Of a stretch of 64,000 bases of DNA, positions 28,704 through 49,729 are shown piece by piece. A program made the position numbers and the translations under genes. The DNA comes from Glandiceps talaboti. Its lineage: Eukaryota > Hemichordata > Enteropneusta > Spengelidae. The stretch is from NCBI RefSeq assembly GCF_964340395.1, contig NC_135552.1, positions 21,173,181 through 21,237,180 of the forward strand. Direction: 5' to 3'. The notes under the pieces were generated by a model. That model ran no database searches. It saw only the letters and a program-made list of their open reading frames with translations, and was not told the origin of the DNA. Every line of letters begins with the position of its first letter. Position 1 is the stretch's first letter.

Positions 28704-31700
28704 GGGGGTGTCTATACATTGGTCAGGATTGTGGGTCAGATAAGATGAACTTGAGAGATGTTAATGGGAATGAGAAAGGGTGTAGCTCTAACCAATGGTC
28801 GGGATGAGGATGTGTTTGCTCTTTACCATATTGTCTCTGGACAATTGATTCAGTCCTCTGAATCCAATGGTAAATGAACTTTATTGTTTTGTGTAAAATT
28901 GTGTATTGCCAGGTGTATACTGAATCTGATGTGACAACTGAACAAAGAGCACTATATTGGCATGTATATGGTAACCAAGGCAACCAATGGAACTATGCCA
29001 AAGTGACAATTGGCAATCCTCACCCATTTAAAGTTGTCTTTGAGGCCATCATGGGAGACTCTATGTCGTCCGATATTGCAATTGATGATGTCACATTTAC
29101 AGCCTCGTGTTACAATCCAGGTATGCAGTGTATATCATCATATGTTATTATAATTATCCAAGTTACAATGTTGTCTACAATGTGTTTGTATGTTAGTGTT
29201 TTGAGTTTCAGTGTACAGTAATCCCTGAAGTATGATATGTCCAATTGACTACAACTGTCTGCCCATAGACTCTATAAGTTTCAATGTACAGTAATCTATG
29301 CAGTTATGATATATGTACAATCTATTTTTTCCAAAACAGGTAACAGTACCTATCCTGTACCAGGATCTTGTCCTCGTAATCAGTTTTATTGTGTTGGTGA
29401 TAGTATCTGTATTCCAAACTCATGGGTGAATGATGGCAATATAGACTGTCCAACAAATTGCTATGATGAAGACAAATATCGATTCAAATGTGGTAAGTTT
29501 ATTGTACATTGTTACCTTTATGATTTGTATATATTTCACCCATTAAGTGTATTTTTCAACCTGTATGCATATTGACTAAATATATTTATAAGGTATTAGA
29601 CCACATAAAATGGAGAAAAAAAATATCTGATGCGTTGTAGTAAAACGCTTTGATAAAGTCTACATATTAACCAGAACTGATGCTATTGCTAAAGTAGTAG
29701 ATGCCACTGTTAGTGTTAGACAGTTTAAAAAAAGATAAAAGTAAAAATTGTATAGTGCCAAAATCCAAAAGGCTATATTCATCAGGGGAACCACTTCACA
29801 ATGCAAAATATAGCAACAGTTGTAATTAAAACCCAAACTAAGTTTAAAGCTGTAACTGCCTGACTTAAAAGTTGTTCTGATTTGTGTATACATGTAGTCA
29901 ATTGGTATTGAATGGTATCGCATAATAAATAGCAATGTATGTAACCTGTCATTTCAGATTCATTACAGCCACAGATTGGGGACAAGGGAACAAGTAAGTA
30001 TTTTGTTACTATGGTAATCTTACAAACTATACATACATACATGTACTGTATACAATTATTGCATCTAATTCATGCTACAGATGCTGTCATTGGCTACAAC
30101 TGGGCCGTGAGACATTCTGTAAAAAAGATGACATCACTTTTGATGTGATGCCCTTAGCTGTCACTTACTGTGATATTTCCTGTCACAATTGCTGTGATGT
30201 TGCCTGTGCCCTGTCATATGCTGTCAGTATTGTGATATTGCCTATGGCATGCTGTGATGTTGCCCTGTCATATATTGTCACTGTGATGTTGCCTATCACA
30301 TAATTGAATTGATATAAATTATAATGTCCTATGACATCATTTGAATGACTGCACTCATATTCTACATGTAAGATATTGCAGCTCACTTGTGCAACCTGGC
30401 AATGTTTGGATATCATAAATAAATCACAGTAAGTCTGCATTCTACCATAAATGGACAGTAAATATATACAAGAATGGCCACAATTGTAAGTTTTCAAAAA
30501 TTATGTCGAATGTCAAGAAAATCTCTTGCAACCATGGCAACCATGACTATACCAGTTTACTAAACTATTGCTAAAATCAACATAAAGGTGTCTTGCCCAA
30601 AAGTACAATAGTACCCTGGTATGGTCAAATATCTCCTAGTAAAGGAGGTTATGGTAATGATAATGTCCATGTTAATACTGTTTTCAGATGTAGGAGTAAT
30701 AGCAGGTGGTGTTGTTGGTGGTCTTATAGTAGCAGCTCTTATCATAACTCTCTTCATTGTCTTTATCAAATGTCGTAATAAAAAGTAAGTAGCTTTCGAG
30801 GGTTTGATAAAAAATCAACAAGTCCTTTATTCTACATTAAAACTTTATTCTTTGCATTTTGACCTCACACAGGACTCAGACATGTACCTTTTTTACCCCG
30901 AAGAAGAACTCTCGTATGAGGTCGAAACATCAGAAATGAAGTTTCAATGTAGACTAAAGGACTCGACTTTTCCATCAAACCAAATTTTACATATTCTCAA
31001 GTCCATGTCTCCAAACTGAATTTTTTGATGGGTAACCATATTACTCTGTTACGTAACAGGCCTGTATTAAAGTTGATGTTCAGGGGGAAAAGCTGAAAAC
31101 TCATCGAATTTGAAGTATAACTTTGTTAACATACAGGTCCTCAACACCCATTTAGTGTTTTAGCAGGACACTTTGTGTAACCCGTCAGTTAATTGCCGCG
31201 GATAAAATACACTGATGGGTTACTCAAAAGTGTCTTGTTAAAACTACTAAATAGATTCTAACCTATACAAAAACTATCAGTAACTGTTATCAGTTACCAT
31301 GATAAAATTGTTTTATAAATTAAAAATCCAAAATAAATACTCAACTCTTATCCATATGGCCACTTTAAAAGGAAACAAGTTAAAGGACAAGCTATGAATT
31401 CAATACATTGAAGTTTTTCTTCATATTCCTGTAATCTACAAATTATGAAGTGATCATTTCTCTTAACATGGATTTCATTTATGTAGTATGTTATCCTAAA
31501 TGGTTTTCACTATTCTGTACAGGGGTGGTGCATCTTTCCAGTTTAACTTTGGTTTTGGTAGCAAGGATGATGACAAGGTGGGTAACTCTATTAACAGCTG
31601 AAATGACACAATTCTACACAATGACCAACTGAATATCTAAAACGTGATATCCTCAATTTTCATGAGTAGAAGGTCTAAACATTGAAAATAAGTACATCTT

Positions 31701-31960
31701 GTCTTGTGATCAGTTTTCCTGCACATATTTTTGGGTTATGAATTAAATATACAAATTCATAATTAAGAGAATATCTTTTCCAAAGAATATTTTAGCCAAT
31801 TTTTGTCATTCTTGGAGTCAAACTCAGAAATGTAAAAATCTTGTTATTGTGTTTGACGAAAAATAAGATTTTAAAATGCCAGAAATGGATTTTGTGGAAT
31901 AGATTGAGTTGATAAAAGCCCCCCCCCAAAAAAACAAAAAAAAAAAAAAAAAAACAAAAC

Positions 31961-31993
<33 letters not shown>

Positions 31994-32598
31994 ATTCATG
32001 TTGTACATTGTGAATGTAGAATGCAAAAGAGAGCATATTACATGTTGTTTATGACAAAATAAATTTTGTAATTAAAAATGTTGATTGCCGTTATTTTCAG
32101 GTCAGGATGAGTGATCTTCCAGATTTGGATATGCCACCACAGGTACATGTTACAGATATATAAATCTAGTTACTTTGTCTTTTTCGCATTGATTCAAAAT
32201 TTTACTTCCATACATGTAGTTAACAATGTTCCAGGGTATAAAATCCATATTTTCTGTTCAAAGACAATTTCTTGGCTTGTGCATGGTATAGTACTTTGTA
32301 TTTCTACTGATGACAAAAAATGTGAAACAATTCAGGGTCTGTGTTTGCAGCACAATAAAAATATTCAAGGAAGGGGTTTTCAGATTTGCCTTTATACTTC
32401 ACTGGATTTAGGATGTAGGTAGTATGTAGGATGGGTCTTCACATCCAACATAATCCAATCCAACAACCTGTCAATCAGCTGTATTTTTTTTCTCAACTTC
32501 TTTCACAGACTGGAGAAGAGGCATATTCCATTGACAATCCTGTCTATAGTGGAAAGGGAAGCTTTGATCTTCCAAAATCTCATGACATAGAAGCATAA
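189..32598 (+). CDS. MAM and LDL-receptor class A domain transmembrane protein (5' partial)
   Basis: Exons: 189-430, 828-959, 1375-1722, 2602-2751, 3264-3520, 3799-3883, 4628-4774, 5274-5391, 6690-6934, 7443-7580, 8199-8543, 9111-9254, 10093-10355, 10835-10919, 11340-11378, 12219-12350, 12688-12840, 13543-13805, 14178-14388, 14853-15002, 15335-15432, 15975-16145, 16603-16693, 17308-17487, 18231-18410, 18969-19222, 19502-19586, 20208-20330, 20988-21137, 22248-22351, 23954-24127, 24408-24657, 25168-25308, 25827-26171, 26942-27070, 27681-27839, 28344-28504, 28913-29120, 29340-29492, 29958-29993, 30688-30784, 31523-31577, 32101-32142, 32509-32598. All phases agree; 7123 coding bases are visible and the start lies left of the window. 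Seen: six consecutive MAM domains, then alternating LDLa and MAM modules, an LDLa-like module, a transmembrane helix and a cytoplasmic tail. The design resembles MALRD1-type proteins and other type I receptors; ligand and role are unknown. Domain borders are nearly all phase 1, as in shuffled extracellular modules. Orthology to a named vertebrate gene is not established. Confidence 0.93.
828..1722 (+). other. MAM domain 2
   Basis: Two exons, 828-959 and 1375-1722. The first has CNFED...LCDG and IDWS motifs and the DHT box; the second covers the rest of the domain in one 348-base exon, with [17 protein letters not shown] in place of the usual [12 protein letters not shown] and SGYIGFDDF. The fused exon and FYY variant are shared with MAM5. 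The intron at 1193-1255 contains a pure TA run. Confidence 0.9.
1193..1255. repeat. (TA)n microsatellite
   Basis: About 31 uninterrupted TA units in an intron of the MAM gene. Confidence 0.97.
1806..2180. repeat. GTCT/GTCC/GTCA tetranucleotide array
   Basis: Tetranucleotide array with variant units in blocks: mixed CTGT/CCGT first, then an almost pure CAGT block (about 2068-2136), then pure CTGT to the end. Open frames across it are low-complexity artefacts. Confidence 0.95.
2265..2515. repeat. Dispersed repeat family A, copy 1
   Basis: Shares TACCTCCTCAAGC, ATGAAAAATC and AATCCATATTTTCTGTTCAA blocks in the same order with 61590-61855; a short piece recurs at 32225-32295. No coding capacity or clear terminal repeats seen. 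Confidence 0.75.
2602..3883 (+). other. MAM domain 3
   Basis: Exons 2602-2751, 3264-3520 and 3799-3883. Motifs: [40 protein letters not shown] and GDISVDDI. The middle exon joins the second and third quarters and the last quarter is separate, as in MAM6. The donor after the first exon is followed by an 84-bp tandem array, and the end of the last exon is repeated in the next intron. Confidence 0.92.
2718..3145 (+). repeat. 84-bp tandem array containing an exon end and its 5' splice site
   Basis: Five copies begin at 2718, 2802, 2886, 2970 and 3054, with a decayed sixth at 3138. Copy 1 is the last 34 bases of exon 2602-2751 plus the donor and following intron. Copies 1 and 5 have GTAAGT at the donor position; copies 2-4 have GTCAGT. 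Confidence 0.95.
4628..6934 (+). other. MAM domain 4
   Basis: Exons 4628-4774, 5274-5391 and 6690-6934. Motifs: [38 protein letters not shown] and [12 protein letters not shown]. The second intron (phase 2, inside the Phe-Trp pair) is about 1.3 kb and contains a MITE at 5398-5735. Structure matches MAM1. Confidence 0.91.
5398..5735. mobile_element. MITE family B, degraded copy
   Basis: Left end AAAGTGGCCATATGGAT matches the termini at 21642 and 50364, followed by the shared subterminal stretch TTTTTAATTCATAAAACTAT. The right half is weaker. Lies in the intron inside MAM4. Confidence 0.7.
7634..7735. repeat. (GT)n microsatellite
   Basis: GT run with GC and CATGC interruptions, in the intron of MAM5. 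Confidence 0.95.
7745..8090. repeat. 33-34 bp minisatellite
   Basis: About nine head-to-tail copies of a unit containing TCCTATAGGAGTCCTATGGG and ACAAAGTAATTA, decaying towards the right. Each unit carries the palindrome CCTATAGG. Confidence 0.95.
9111..10919 (+). other. MAM domain 6
   Basis: Exons 9111-9254, 10093-10355 and 10835-10919. Motifs: [37 protein letters not shown] and SDMAIDDI. Same exon plan as MAM3 (last exon 85 bases in both). The first intron contains a hAT-type MITE (9645-10002). Confidence 0.91.
9645..10002. mobile_element. hAT-type MITE
   Basis: 358 bp element with terminal inverted repeats CAGTGTTCCCTCTAA and TTAGAGGGAACACTG, flanked by an 8-bp imperfect target duplication (GTCATAAT / ATCACAAT, 6 of 8). 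The TIR and 8-bp duplication are typical of hAT transposons. No transposase frame, so non-autonomous. Confidence 0.9.
11340..12350 (+). other. Pro/Thr linker exon and LDL-receptor class A module 1
   Basis: A 39-base linker exon (11340-11378; Pro, Thr and Ala rich) precedes the first LDLa exon (12219-12350). The LDLa module has six cysteines and the acidic calcium-binding end ([13 protein letters not shown]). Both exons are symmetric phase 1-1. The linker probably acts as an O-glycosylated spacer (inference). A near-perfect palindrome lies in the intron. Confidence 0.88.
11801..12016. mobile_element. Palindromic foldback MITE
   Basis: Two arms of about 100 bases (11801-11900 and 11917-12016) are inverted copies with few differences, separated by 16 bases. 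Ends TGATTAAAATCCGATGTAG and its complement. No target duplication resolved. If transcribed with the MAM intron it would form a long hairpin. Confidence 0.9.
12848..12907. repeat. (GTTT)n microsatellite
   Basis: About 15 GTTT units starting eight bases after the donor of exon 12688-12840. Confidence 0.95.
13841..13980. repeat. C-run, poly-A and A-rich simple sequence
   Basis: C(10) followed by about 30 A and then an AT-rich TAAAA-type stretch, inside an intron. The open frame across it on the minus strand is not a gene. Confidence 0.9.
14853..16693 (+). other. MAM domain 8
   Basis: Four exons: 14853-15002, 15335-15432, 15975-16145, 16603-16693. Motifs: [44 protein letters not shown] and GDIAIDDV. 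It shows the fully split MAM exon plan (internal introns phase 1, 0, 0), shared with MAM10. Confidence 0.91.
17308..17487 (+). other. Pro/Thr linker and LDLa module 3
   Basis: A single phase 1-1 exon encodes about 25 residues of Thr/Pro/Ser-rich spacer followed by an LDLa module with [13 protein letters not shown] as the acidic calcium-binding end. The spacer looks like a mucin-type hinge (inference). Confidence 0.9.
17815..18212. repeat. 74/76-bp minisatellite with alternating unit types
   Basis: Five copies plus a partial one. A 74-bp type (CCATCCAATGACTT) alternates with a 76-bp type (CCAGCCAAGATGACTT), giving a higher-order period of about 150 bases. The array ends about 20 bases before the acceptor of exon 18231. 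Confidence 0.88.
18231..19586 (+). other. MAM domain 9, with a basic loop
   Basis: Exons 18231-18410, 18969-19222 and 19502-19586. Motifs: [28 protein letters not shown] and GDECIDDV. The first exon is longer than in its sisters, lacks the usual TGP...DHT box and has a run of four arginines at 18296-18307. Exon plan as MAM3, MAM6 and MAM7. Confidence 0.88.
20208..20330 (+). other. LDLa module 4
   Basis: One phase 1-1 exon of 123 bases with six cysteines: [16 protein letters not shown] and [10 protein letters not shown]. The acidic end (DECMDHSDE) can bind calcium as in canonical LDLa repeats. Confidence 0.9.
20465..21010 (+). repeat. ~63-bp minisatellite containing a 3' splice site and exon start
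   Basis: About nine copies of a unit with TTTACATGAATGTAG, ATGTTCAAGTGGACAGGTGT and GATTACAATGCAAAATGTAA. The last copy supplies the acceptor and first codons of exon 20988-21137. The neighbouring unit is 63 bases and stays in frame with the exon. Confidence 0.92.
21642..21993. mobile_element. MITE family B, best copy
   Basis: Terminal inverted repeats AAAGTGACCATATGGATGAG and CTCATCCATATGGCCACTT, with subterminal inverted blocks (TGTAAAACTATTTTATCATC) that make most of it a palindrome. 352 bp, no coding frame. Related copies at 5398, 31297 (right half only) and 50364. Confidence 0.87.
23080..23195 (+). pseudogene. Decayed duplicate of MAM10 second exon
   Basis: Reads AG then GTTATATCTATATTGAAGC, a shared middle, and ends TAACTGTAGGGTGAGT, parallel to exon 22248-22351, which starts GTCATTATG and ends TAACTGCAGGGTGAGT. 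Frame is lost in the middle. It lies in the intron directly after the functional exon. Confidence 0.7.
25168..26171 (+). other. MAM domain 11
   Basis: Exons 25168-25308 and 25827-26171. Motifs: [36 protein letters not shown] and YGDIGIDDI. The last three quarters are fused in one 345-base exon, as in MAM2 and MAM5, but here the FWYHMYG motif is kept. Confidence 0.92.
26632..26680. repeat. (CA)n microsatellite
   Basis: CA repeat with CATGCACG flanks, in the intron after MAM11. Confidence 0.95.
26942..27070 (+). other. LDLa module 6
   Basis: One phase 1-1 exon of 129 bases with six cysteines, CIPLERYC and [10 protein letters not shown]. Its donor (GTAAGTGATTA) starts an array of donor-like repeats that fills about 400 bases of the following intron. 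Confidence 0.91.
27062..27490 (+). repeat. Array of 5'-splice-site-like units
   Basis: About fifteen short units of the form TGGTAAGTGATTAAATTTTAA, 15-45 bases apart, starting with the real donor of LDLa exon 26942-27070 (GTGTG/GTAAGTGATTA). Many units keep GTAAGTG. Confidence 0.92.
27681..29120 (+). other. MAM domain 12
   Basis: Exons 27681-27839, 28344-28504 and 28913-29120. Motifs: [46 protein letters not shown] and SDIAIDDV. The second intron cuts the domain about 15 residues later than in the other MAM copies, so this copy has its own exon plan. Confidence 0.9.
28648..28703. repeat. (GT)n microsatellite
   Basis: About 27 GT units in the intron inside MAM12. Confidence 0.95.
29340..29993 (+). 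other. Divergent LDLa-like module 7 and juxtamembrane stem
   Basis: Exon 29340-29492 has six cysteines ([22 protein letters not shown]), but the acidic SDE end is changed to [12 protein letters not shown], so calcium binding is doubtful. Exon 29958-29993 adds a 12-residue stem. Both keep phase 1. Confidence 0.8.
30820..30965. mobile_element. Small inverted-repeat element
   Basis: About 145 bases bounded by AGTCCTTTATTCTACATTAA and its near complement (AATGTAGACTAAAGGACT). The interior contains CCCGAAGAAG and GGTCGAAACATC. Non-coding; family not identified. Confidence 0.6.
31297..31373. mobile_element. MITE family B, right-end fragment
   Basis: ATGATAAAATTGTTTTATAA followed by CCATATGGCCACTTTAAA matches the right end of the 21642-21993 element. 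No left end nearby. Confidence 0.75.
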
Positions 32599-33320
32599 TT
32601 GCAATGAAGATGTAAGAAACACTGAGAACATCAATATTTTTATGTTCAATGCTGGACAGATACTGAGAATATGTAGAGAAAGTACCACTTTAGAGATAAA
32701 GTCAACTTTTTTTTAGACAATCCAACAAATGGTTTATTCCTCATCTTTAAATATTTAATTCATCATTGGATCAATTTCTTGCTTACTCCTAAACAAACAT
32801 TGATTTTCATTGGAGGAGTTCAGTTAAGTTTCAGTAAGAATTGTATTTTTAATTTAGACTTCATCGTACTAGTATATTTGAATTTGAAGGTGTTGTGTAA
32901 ATTCTCGGTACCTGCATGCAATAGCATTTTATCTCAACTAGAGGGTCAAAACAGAACAACAGGGTGGACTTATTCTTAGTAATGCATGGATTGGAAGTCT
33001 TGATGTCAACCAAGAAATTGAATGTTCGTTATATTCATGATGCGCCTAGGCAGCAATATTCTATTTCAGATACCGAGAATTATTAAATGTACAACATTAA
33101 TATCCAGTTATTGATTACACACATTAAATTTAATTACATACAAACCAAGGTAAAGTATAGCAATTGAATCATTGGTGAAATGAAAAAATTGAAGATTTCA
33201 ATAAATAATTGTAATTAAAAAACCGTCAACAATCCAGCAATATGACAGTGTAATACTTTTTATTGTGCTTATAGTACCAGTTATTCTGTTTTCATTCAAT
33301 AAATTATCAATTTATTTCAA
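32599..33320 (+). other. Probable 3' UTR of the MAM gene
   Basis: No coding exon after the TAA at 32598. A consensus AATAAA at 33298-33303 follows an AT-rich stretch and is a likely polyadenylation signal. Confidence 0.6.
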
Positions 33321-33954
33321 ACACTTTTGTTGCATGAGTTTCTTGGTTTTGACTTCTTGTGGTTTCGTTTGCATGTTATAAATGACTATATGTTTTCATG
33401 TGTCACGTGACTTTATTTTCATGTGTCATATGATTATGTTATACCAAATACTTGTGATGTTAATTAGGGTCTAGAATTTGGTCCTAACATTAACTTGTAA
33501 TATAGTATAATTTCATACAATCATACATAGCAATGTCTGCTCTTGACATATACATGCAGTAATTGTTTAATAATTAACATCATCACAGGAGAAAATAGAC
33601 ACAAATTTATACAAAATGTACAAGATATCAATATTTGAAACAAGACCACTGTTCAACTAGAAAACGTTTCACTGCTAATAATATGGGTTTAACCACTCAT
33701 TTTCACAATGGAGAATATTTTCCACTGATGCAATGCCGCTTCATTCTTGATTCTCAGATAGTGCTTGTGATTTTACAATGATGTTACTTCTTCACAGCAA
33801 GTCTCAGGCAATGTTGTAAAGAGGCCTATGTATATTAATTGGTTACCTCTTGTAATACACACTTGAACGGTGCCTACATTGTATAACGTTCATTAAGTAT
33901 GGAGCAAATAATTTAATAAAATAAATATCTTGAATTTGAAATGGCCTGGTTTAA

Positions 33955-34210
33955 ATGTCAGTGTCTACACACATACAGGCACACATTCAAATAGTTGAAG
34001 TGGTAGGCTGGGTTAGAAGTTAGTGTACACACACACACATACATACATACAGGGTTTTGTACACAGACATTCAAATAACTGAAATGGTGGCCTTGTTTAC
34101 AAGTCAGTGTCTACACACATACATGTACACTACAGGCATACATTCAAATACATGTAACTGAAATGGTGGTCTTGTTCATAAGTCAGTGTACACACACACA
34201 CACACATTAA
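33955..34210. repeat. ~90-100 bp minisatellite between convergent genes
   Basis: Three degenerate copies of a unit with GTCAGTGTCTACACACATAC, ACATTCAAATA and TGAAATGGTGG. It lies between the 3' ends of the MAM gene and METTL5. Otherwise 33321-34269 shows no gene. Confidence 0.85.
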
Positions 34211-34269
34211 AAATGATTGAAATTGCTATAAAAAGAAAATAGTTTATTTATATTTAATGAAGTTTTATC

Positions 34270-36507
<2,238 letters not shown>

Positions 36508-36606
36508 TTAAGGTTATGTAATAATCAATCAACCTATAAAAGTTATAATTGTGTATCATACCAGCAGATAACGTGTGCGGAAGAGCGCCACCACTCGGAA
36601 TGGAAG

Positions 36607-37020
36607 AATATTATACGATGCTGAAGTTGTCTGCAAAAACGAATTGGAAAACACATTCAAAAACGTAATCGTAAACGGGTTCGGGTAACTGACCACAACT
36701 GACCTTTTTCAGTTCAAATTTCGAAAACAACTTTTAAATCGTAAATGTTAATAAACAGTAGTGTACTTTTATCGTAATGACTATGACTAAATCATTTTAA
36801 TAATGTAGACAATTCACTAAAATATGATTCCTTTACTGATTTATTATGAAAGCAAGTTATTTTTTCATTGATTGGAGGAAAGATCATAAACACACAAACA
36901 TTTGTCCTGTCGACATTCGTCGTTGTGTGTTGAATTTGTTTACATGATGGAAACGTTGTTTAAAAAGGAACTAGTCTCGAAAGAAGTTTACCGACCCGTC
37001 CAAGTTGGAAGGTTAGGAAT
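36607..37020 (+). repeat. Left arm of a 0.4 kb inverted duplication
   Basis: Inverted copy of 38399-38830, well over 90 percent identical by eye outside small gaps. Starts 112 bases upstream of the METTL5 ATG. Contains a short frame from 36944 (MMETLFKKELVSKEVYRPV) that I do not recognise, and a conserved inverted CCAAT box (GATTGGAGG). Confidence 0.93.
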
Positions 37021-37278
37021 ATTGGGAGTAGGATATGAATTGAAAATGAAAATTCAATTCTTATATTACTCAAATCACACAATCAGAGATAGATGTATTA
37101 CAATGGCAATGTCACTTATAAAGTGACATTAATTATGTAGATTTCCTCCCCCACATCCTCTCAACCATCCACTTTCTTGTGTTTATTTGAATAATTATTG
37201 CTTGTGTGGCTTCCGTGCAAAGTTTAGAATTAATTACTTCTAGAGACTTTCCACCTGGCTCGCATGGGTTGATATTTA

Positions 37279-37329
37279 GGGAGTGTCCAGATTTTACTTC
37301 CAGGGGGACGCTGGAGGATTTCCAAGTCC

Positions 37330-37396
<67 letters not shown>

Positions 37397-38118
37397 CATG
37401 CATGTATGTATTGTGCTAGTTGTTATACTTTGATAGACAAGTTTTACTTCTATTTCGAGTATTAGGGGATTTCACTTGGCAAAAATATCAGATCAAAACA
37501 TTGGGAACAGCAACAGAAAAAATGGGAAAACAAGAAATATAATGACTGACTGGTTGAAGTTGTTCTTGAATGGAACTCATGAAAAAATGAAAGTGAAAGC
37601 GTTAGATAAATATCTTGATGAGCATTGATTACCAAAACACAGAAAATTAAAAAGAGAAAAAGTAGACATAATATCCACTCACATAATAGGAACACCAGAA
37701 TTTAGATCTAAAAAAATGACTGCAAATGAAATTAAAACTAATATCATGGGCATGAGTGAAACAGATAGTGACTCTGAGACTGAAAGTGACACTTCTGTAA
37801 TGCATGATCTAGGCAGCGATGGAGACAATTGTGATACTGATAGCTCAGAAAATTCATGTACTGATGATAACACTGATAGTGATTGTGATGAAACAAGTCT
37901 TGCACATCCTCAGGGACGTTACTTTGAGAAGTGCCAGAATTGCAGATCGATTGATATTACATTAAATAATCGTTTGTTTTTTCCATGACCCCGCGTAAAA
38001 AATTGTGAATTTTTTTTTTAGCCACCCTCTAATTTTTCCAGTGAAAAGTTCAGTGATGCCCCCCCCCCAAAAAAAAAAAATCCTCCGGACCCCCTGGAAG
38101 TAAAATATGGACACTCCC
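37279..38118. mobile_element. 840-bp DNA transposon remnant with TTA target duplication
   Basis: Terminal inverted repeats of about 43 bases begin GGGAGTGTCC and end GGACACTCCC, flanked on both sides by TTA (37276-37278 and 38119-38121). A 3-bp TWA duplication is typical of PIF/Harbinger, but no DDE domain is seen. On the + strand a frame from 37542 has an SAP-like helix pair (KVKALDKYLDEH, a TGA at 37626, then LPKHRKLKREK) and from 37716 a Ser/Asp/Glu-rich stretch ending in a CQNC pair. It is a non-autonomous or deleted derivative that also contains a GT microsatellite (37333-37391). Confidence 0.82.
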
Positions 38119-38398
38119 TTACATACATACATCCATGACATTGCAATCTTTGCCTTGTGTCTTGTGTATGATTCATATTTATTTGCGATAAAAATATTAA
38201 TTGTTGGAAAAAGTTGCCAGAGATGTTACAAAAGAATACGTAAAAATCCTAGTATATACTGAGGTACGAAGACTTCGCTACTTCAGATCTTATCAGACGC
38301 ATAAGCTATCATCAGTCCATTGACGAATACGTGACGGAGCGCTGATCGCATATTCCAGAGCTAAAGTTGTACTAACTTACGACCTATGTACATATACG

Positions 38399-38830
38399 AT
38401 TCCTAACCTTCCAACGTGGTGTCGTCTCAGACCACTAAAAAGAGGTCTGAGGGGTCGGTAAACTTCTTTTGTGACTAATTCCTTTTTAAACAACGTTTCC
38501 ATCATGTAAACAAATTCACGAATGTCGACAGGACAAATGTTTGTGTGTTTATGATCTTTCCTCCAATCAATGAAAAAATAACTCGCTTTCAAAATAACTC
38601 ATAAAAGGAATAATCTTTTAGTGAATTGTCTACATTATTAAAATGATTTAGTCACAGTGATTACGATAAAAGTACAATACTGTTTATTAACATTTACGAT
38701 TTAAAAGTTGTTTTCGAAATTTGAACTGAAAAAGGTCAGTTGCGGTCAGTTACCCGAACCCGTTTACGATTACGTTTTTGAATGTGTTTTCCAATTCGTT
38801 TTTGCAGACAACTTCAGCATCGTGAATATT
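38399..38830 (-). repeat. Right arm of the 0.4 kb inverted duplication
   Basis: Inverted copy of 36607-37020, ending 191 bases before the KAT2 ATG. Minus-strand frame from 38505: MMETLFKKELVTKEVYRPL, then RPLFSGLRRHHVGR. The extra residues come from about 30 bases missing in the left arm, which include the small hairpin TCAGACC/GGTCTGA. Product not recognised; possibly a relic first exon. Confidence 0.93.
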
Positions 38831-39021
38831 ATTTGATATTTCTGATCTGTGTGTTCGTTCCATCGTATCCTAAACTAAATTCTCTCGTTCGTAATCAATT
38901 TGGTTACATATCATTGGTATTAATTTTATATCACTGAACAACATGTATATATACTTCAGTTGGATGCAAACAGTTTCACAGGGACACTATAGTTGAATAA
39001 CTGTTCTGTAAATAAAGAACT
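38831..39021 (+). promoter_or_regulatory. KAT2 5' flank / 5' UTR
   Basis: No coding exon. A TATA-like TATATATAC lies near 38946. The second in-frame ATG (39049) sits in GAAAATGGCGACG, close to the YY1 consensus AANATGGCGGC that is common at housekeeping starts. Confidence 0.4.
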
Positions 39022-49675
<10,654 letters not shown>

Positions 49676-49729
49676 GAGGGTTTAATAGAGTACATGATGT
49701 AAGTTATGAAGAGCAGATAGGAGTAGAAC

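Larger units (their letters stand above)
30688..32598 (+). other. Transmembrane helix and cytoplasmic tail
   Basis: Exon 30688-30784 encodes a Gly/Val/Ile-rich hydrophobic helix ([19 protein letters not shown], then TLFIVFI) and a basic stop-transfer KCRNKK. Exons 31523-31577, 32101-32142 and 32509-32598 give a tail of about 60 residues that ends SHDIEA and a TAA stop. The tail contains DNPVY, an NPxY motif of the type read by PTB-domain and clathrin adaptors. Topology is type I by the positive-inside rule. Confidence 0.92.

Noticed and set aside
189-32598. Possibility that the MAM/LDLa exons are two or more genes
   Set aside because: Exon phases join without a break from 189 to the stop at 32598, and there is no internal stop exon, signal peptide or second transmembrane exon.
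37716-37988. 90-residue acidic frame as a host gene
   Set aside because: It lies wholly between the inverted ends and TTA duplications of a DNA transposon.
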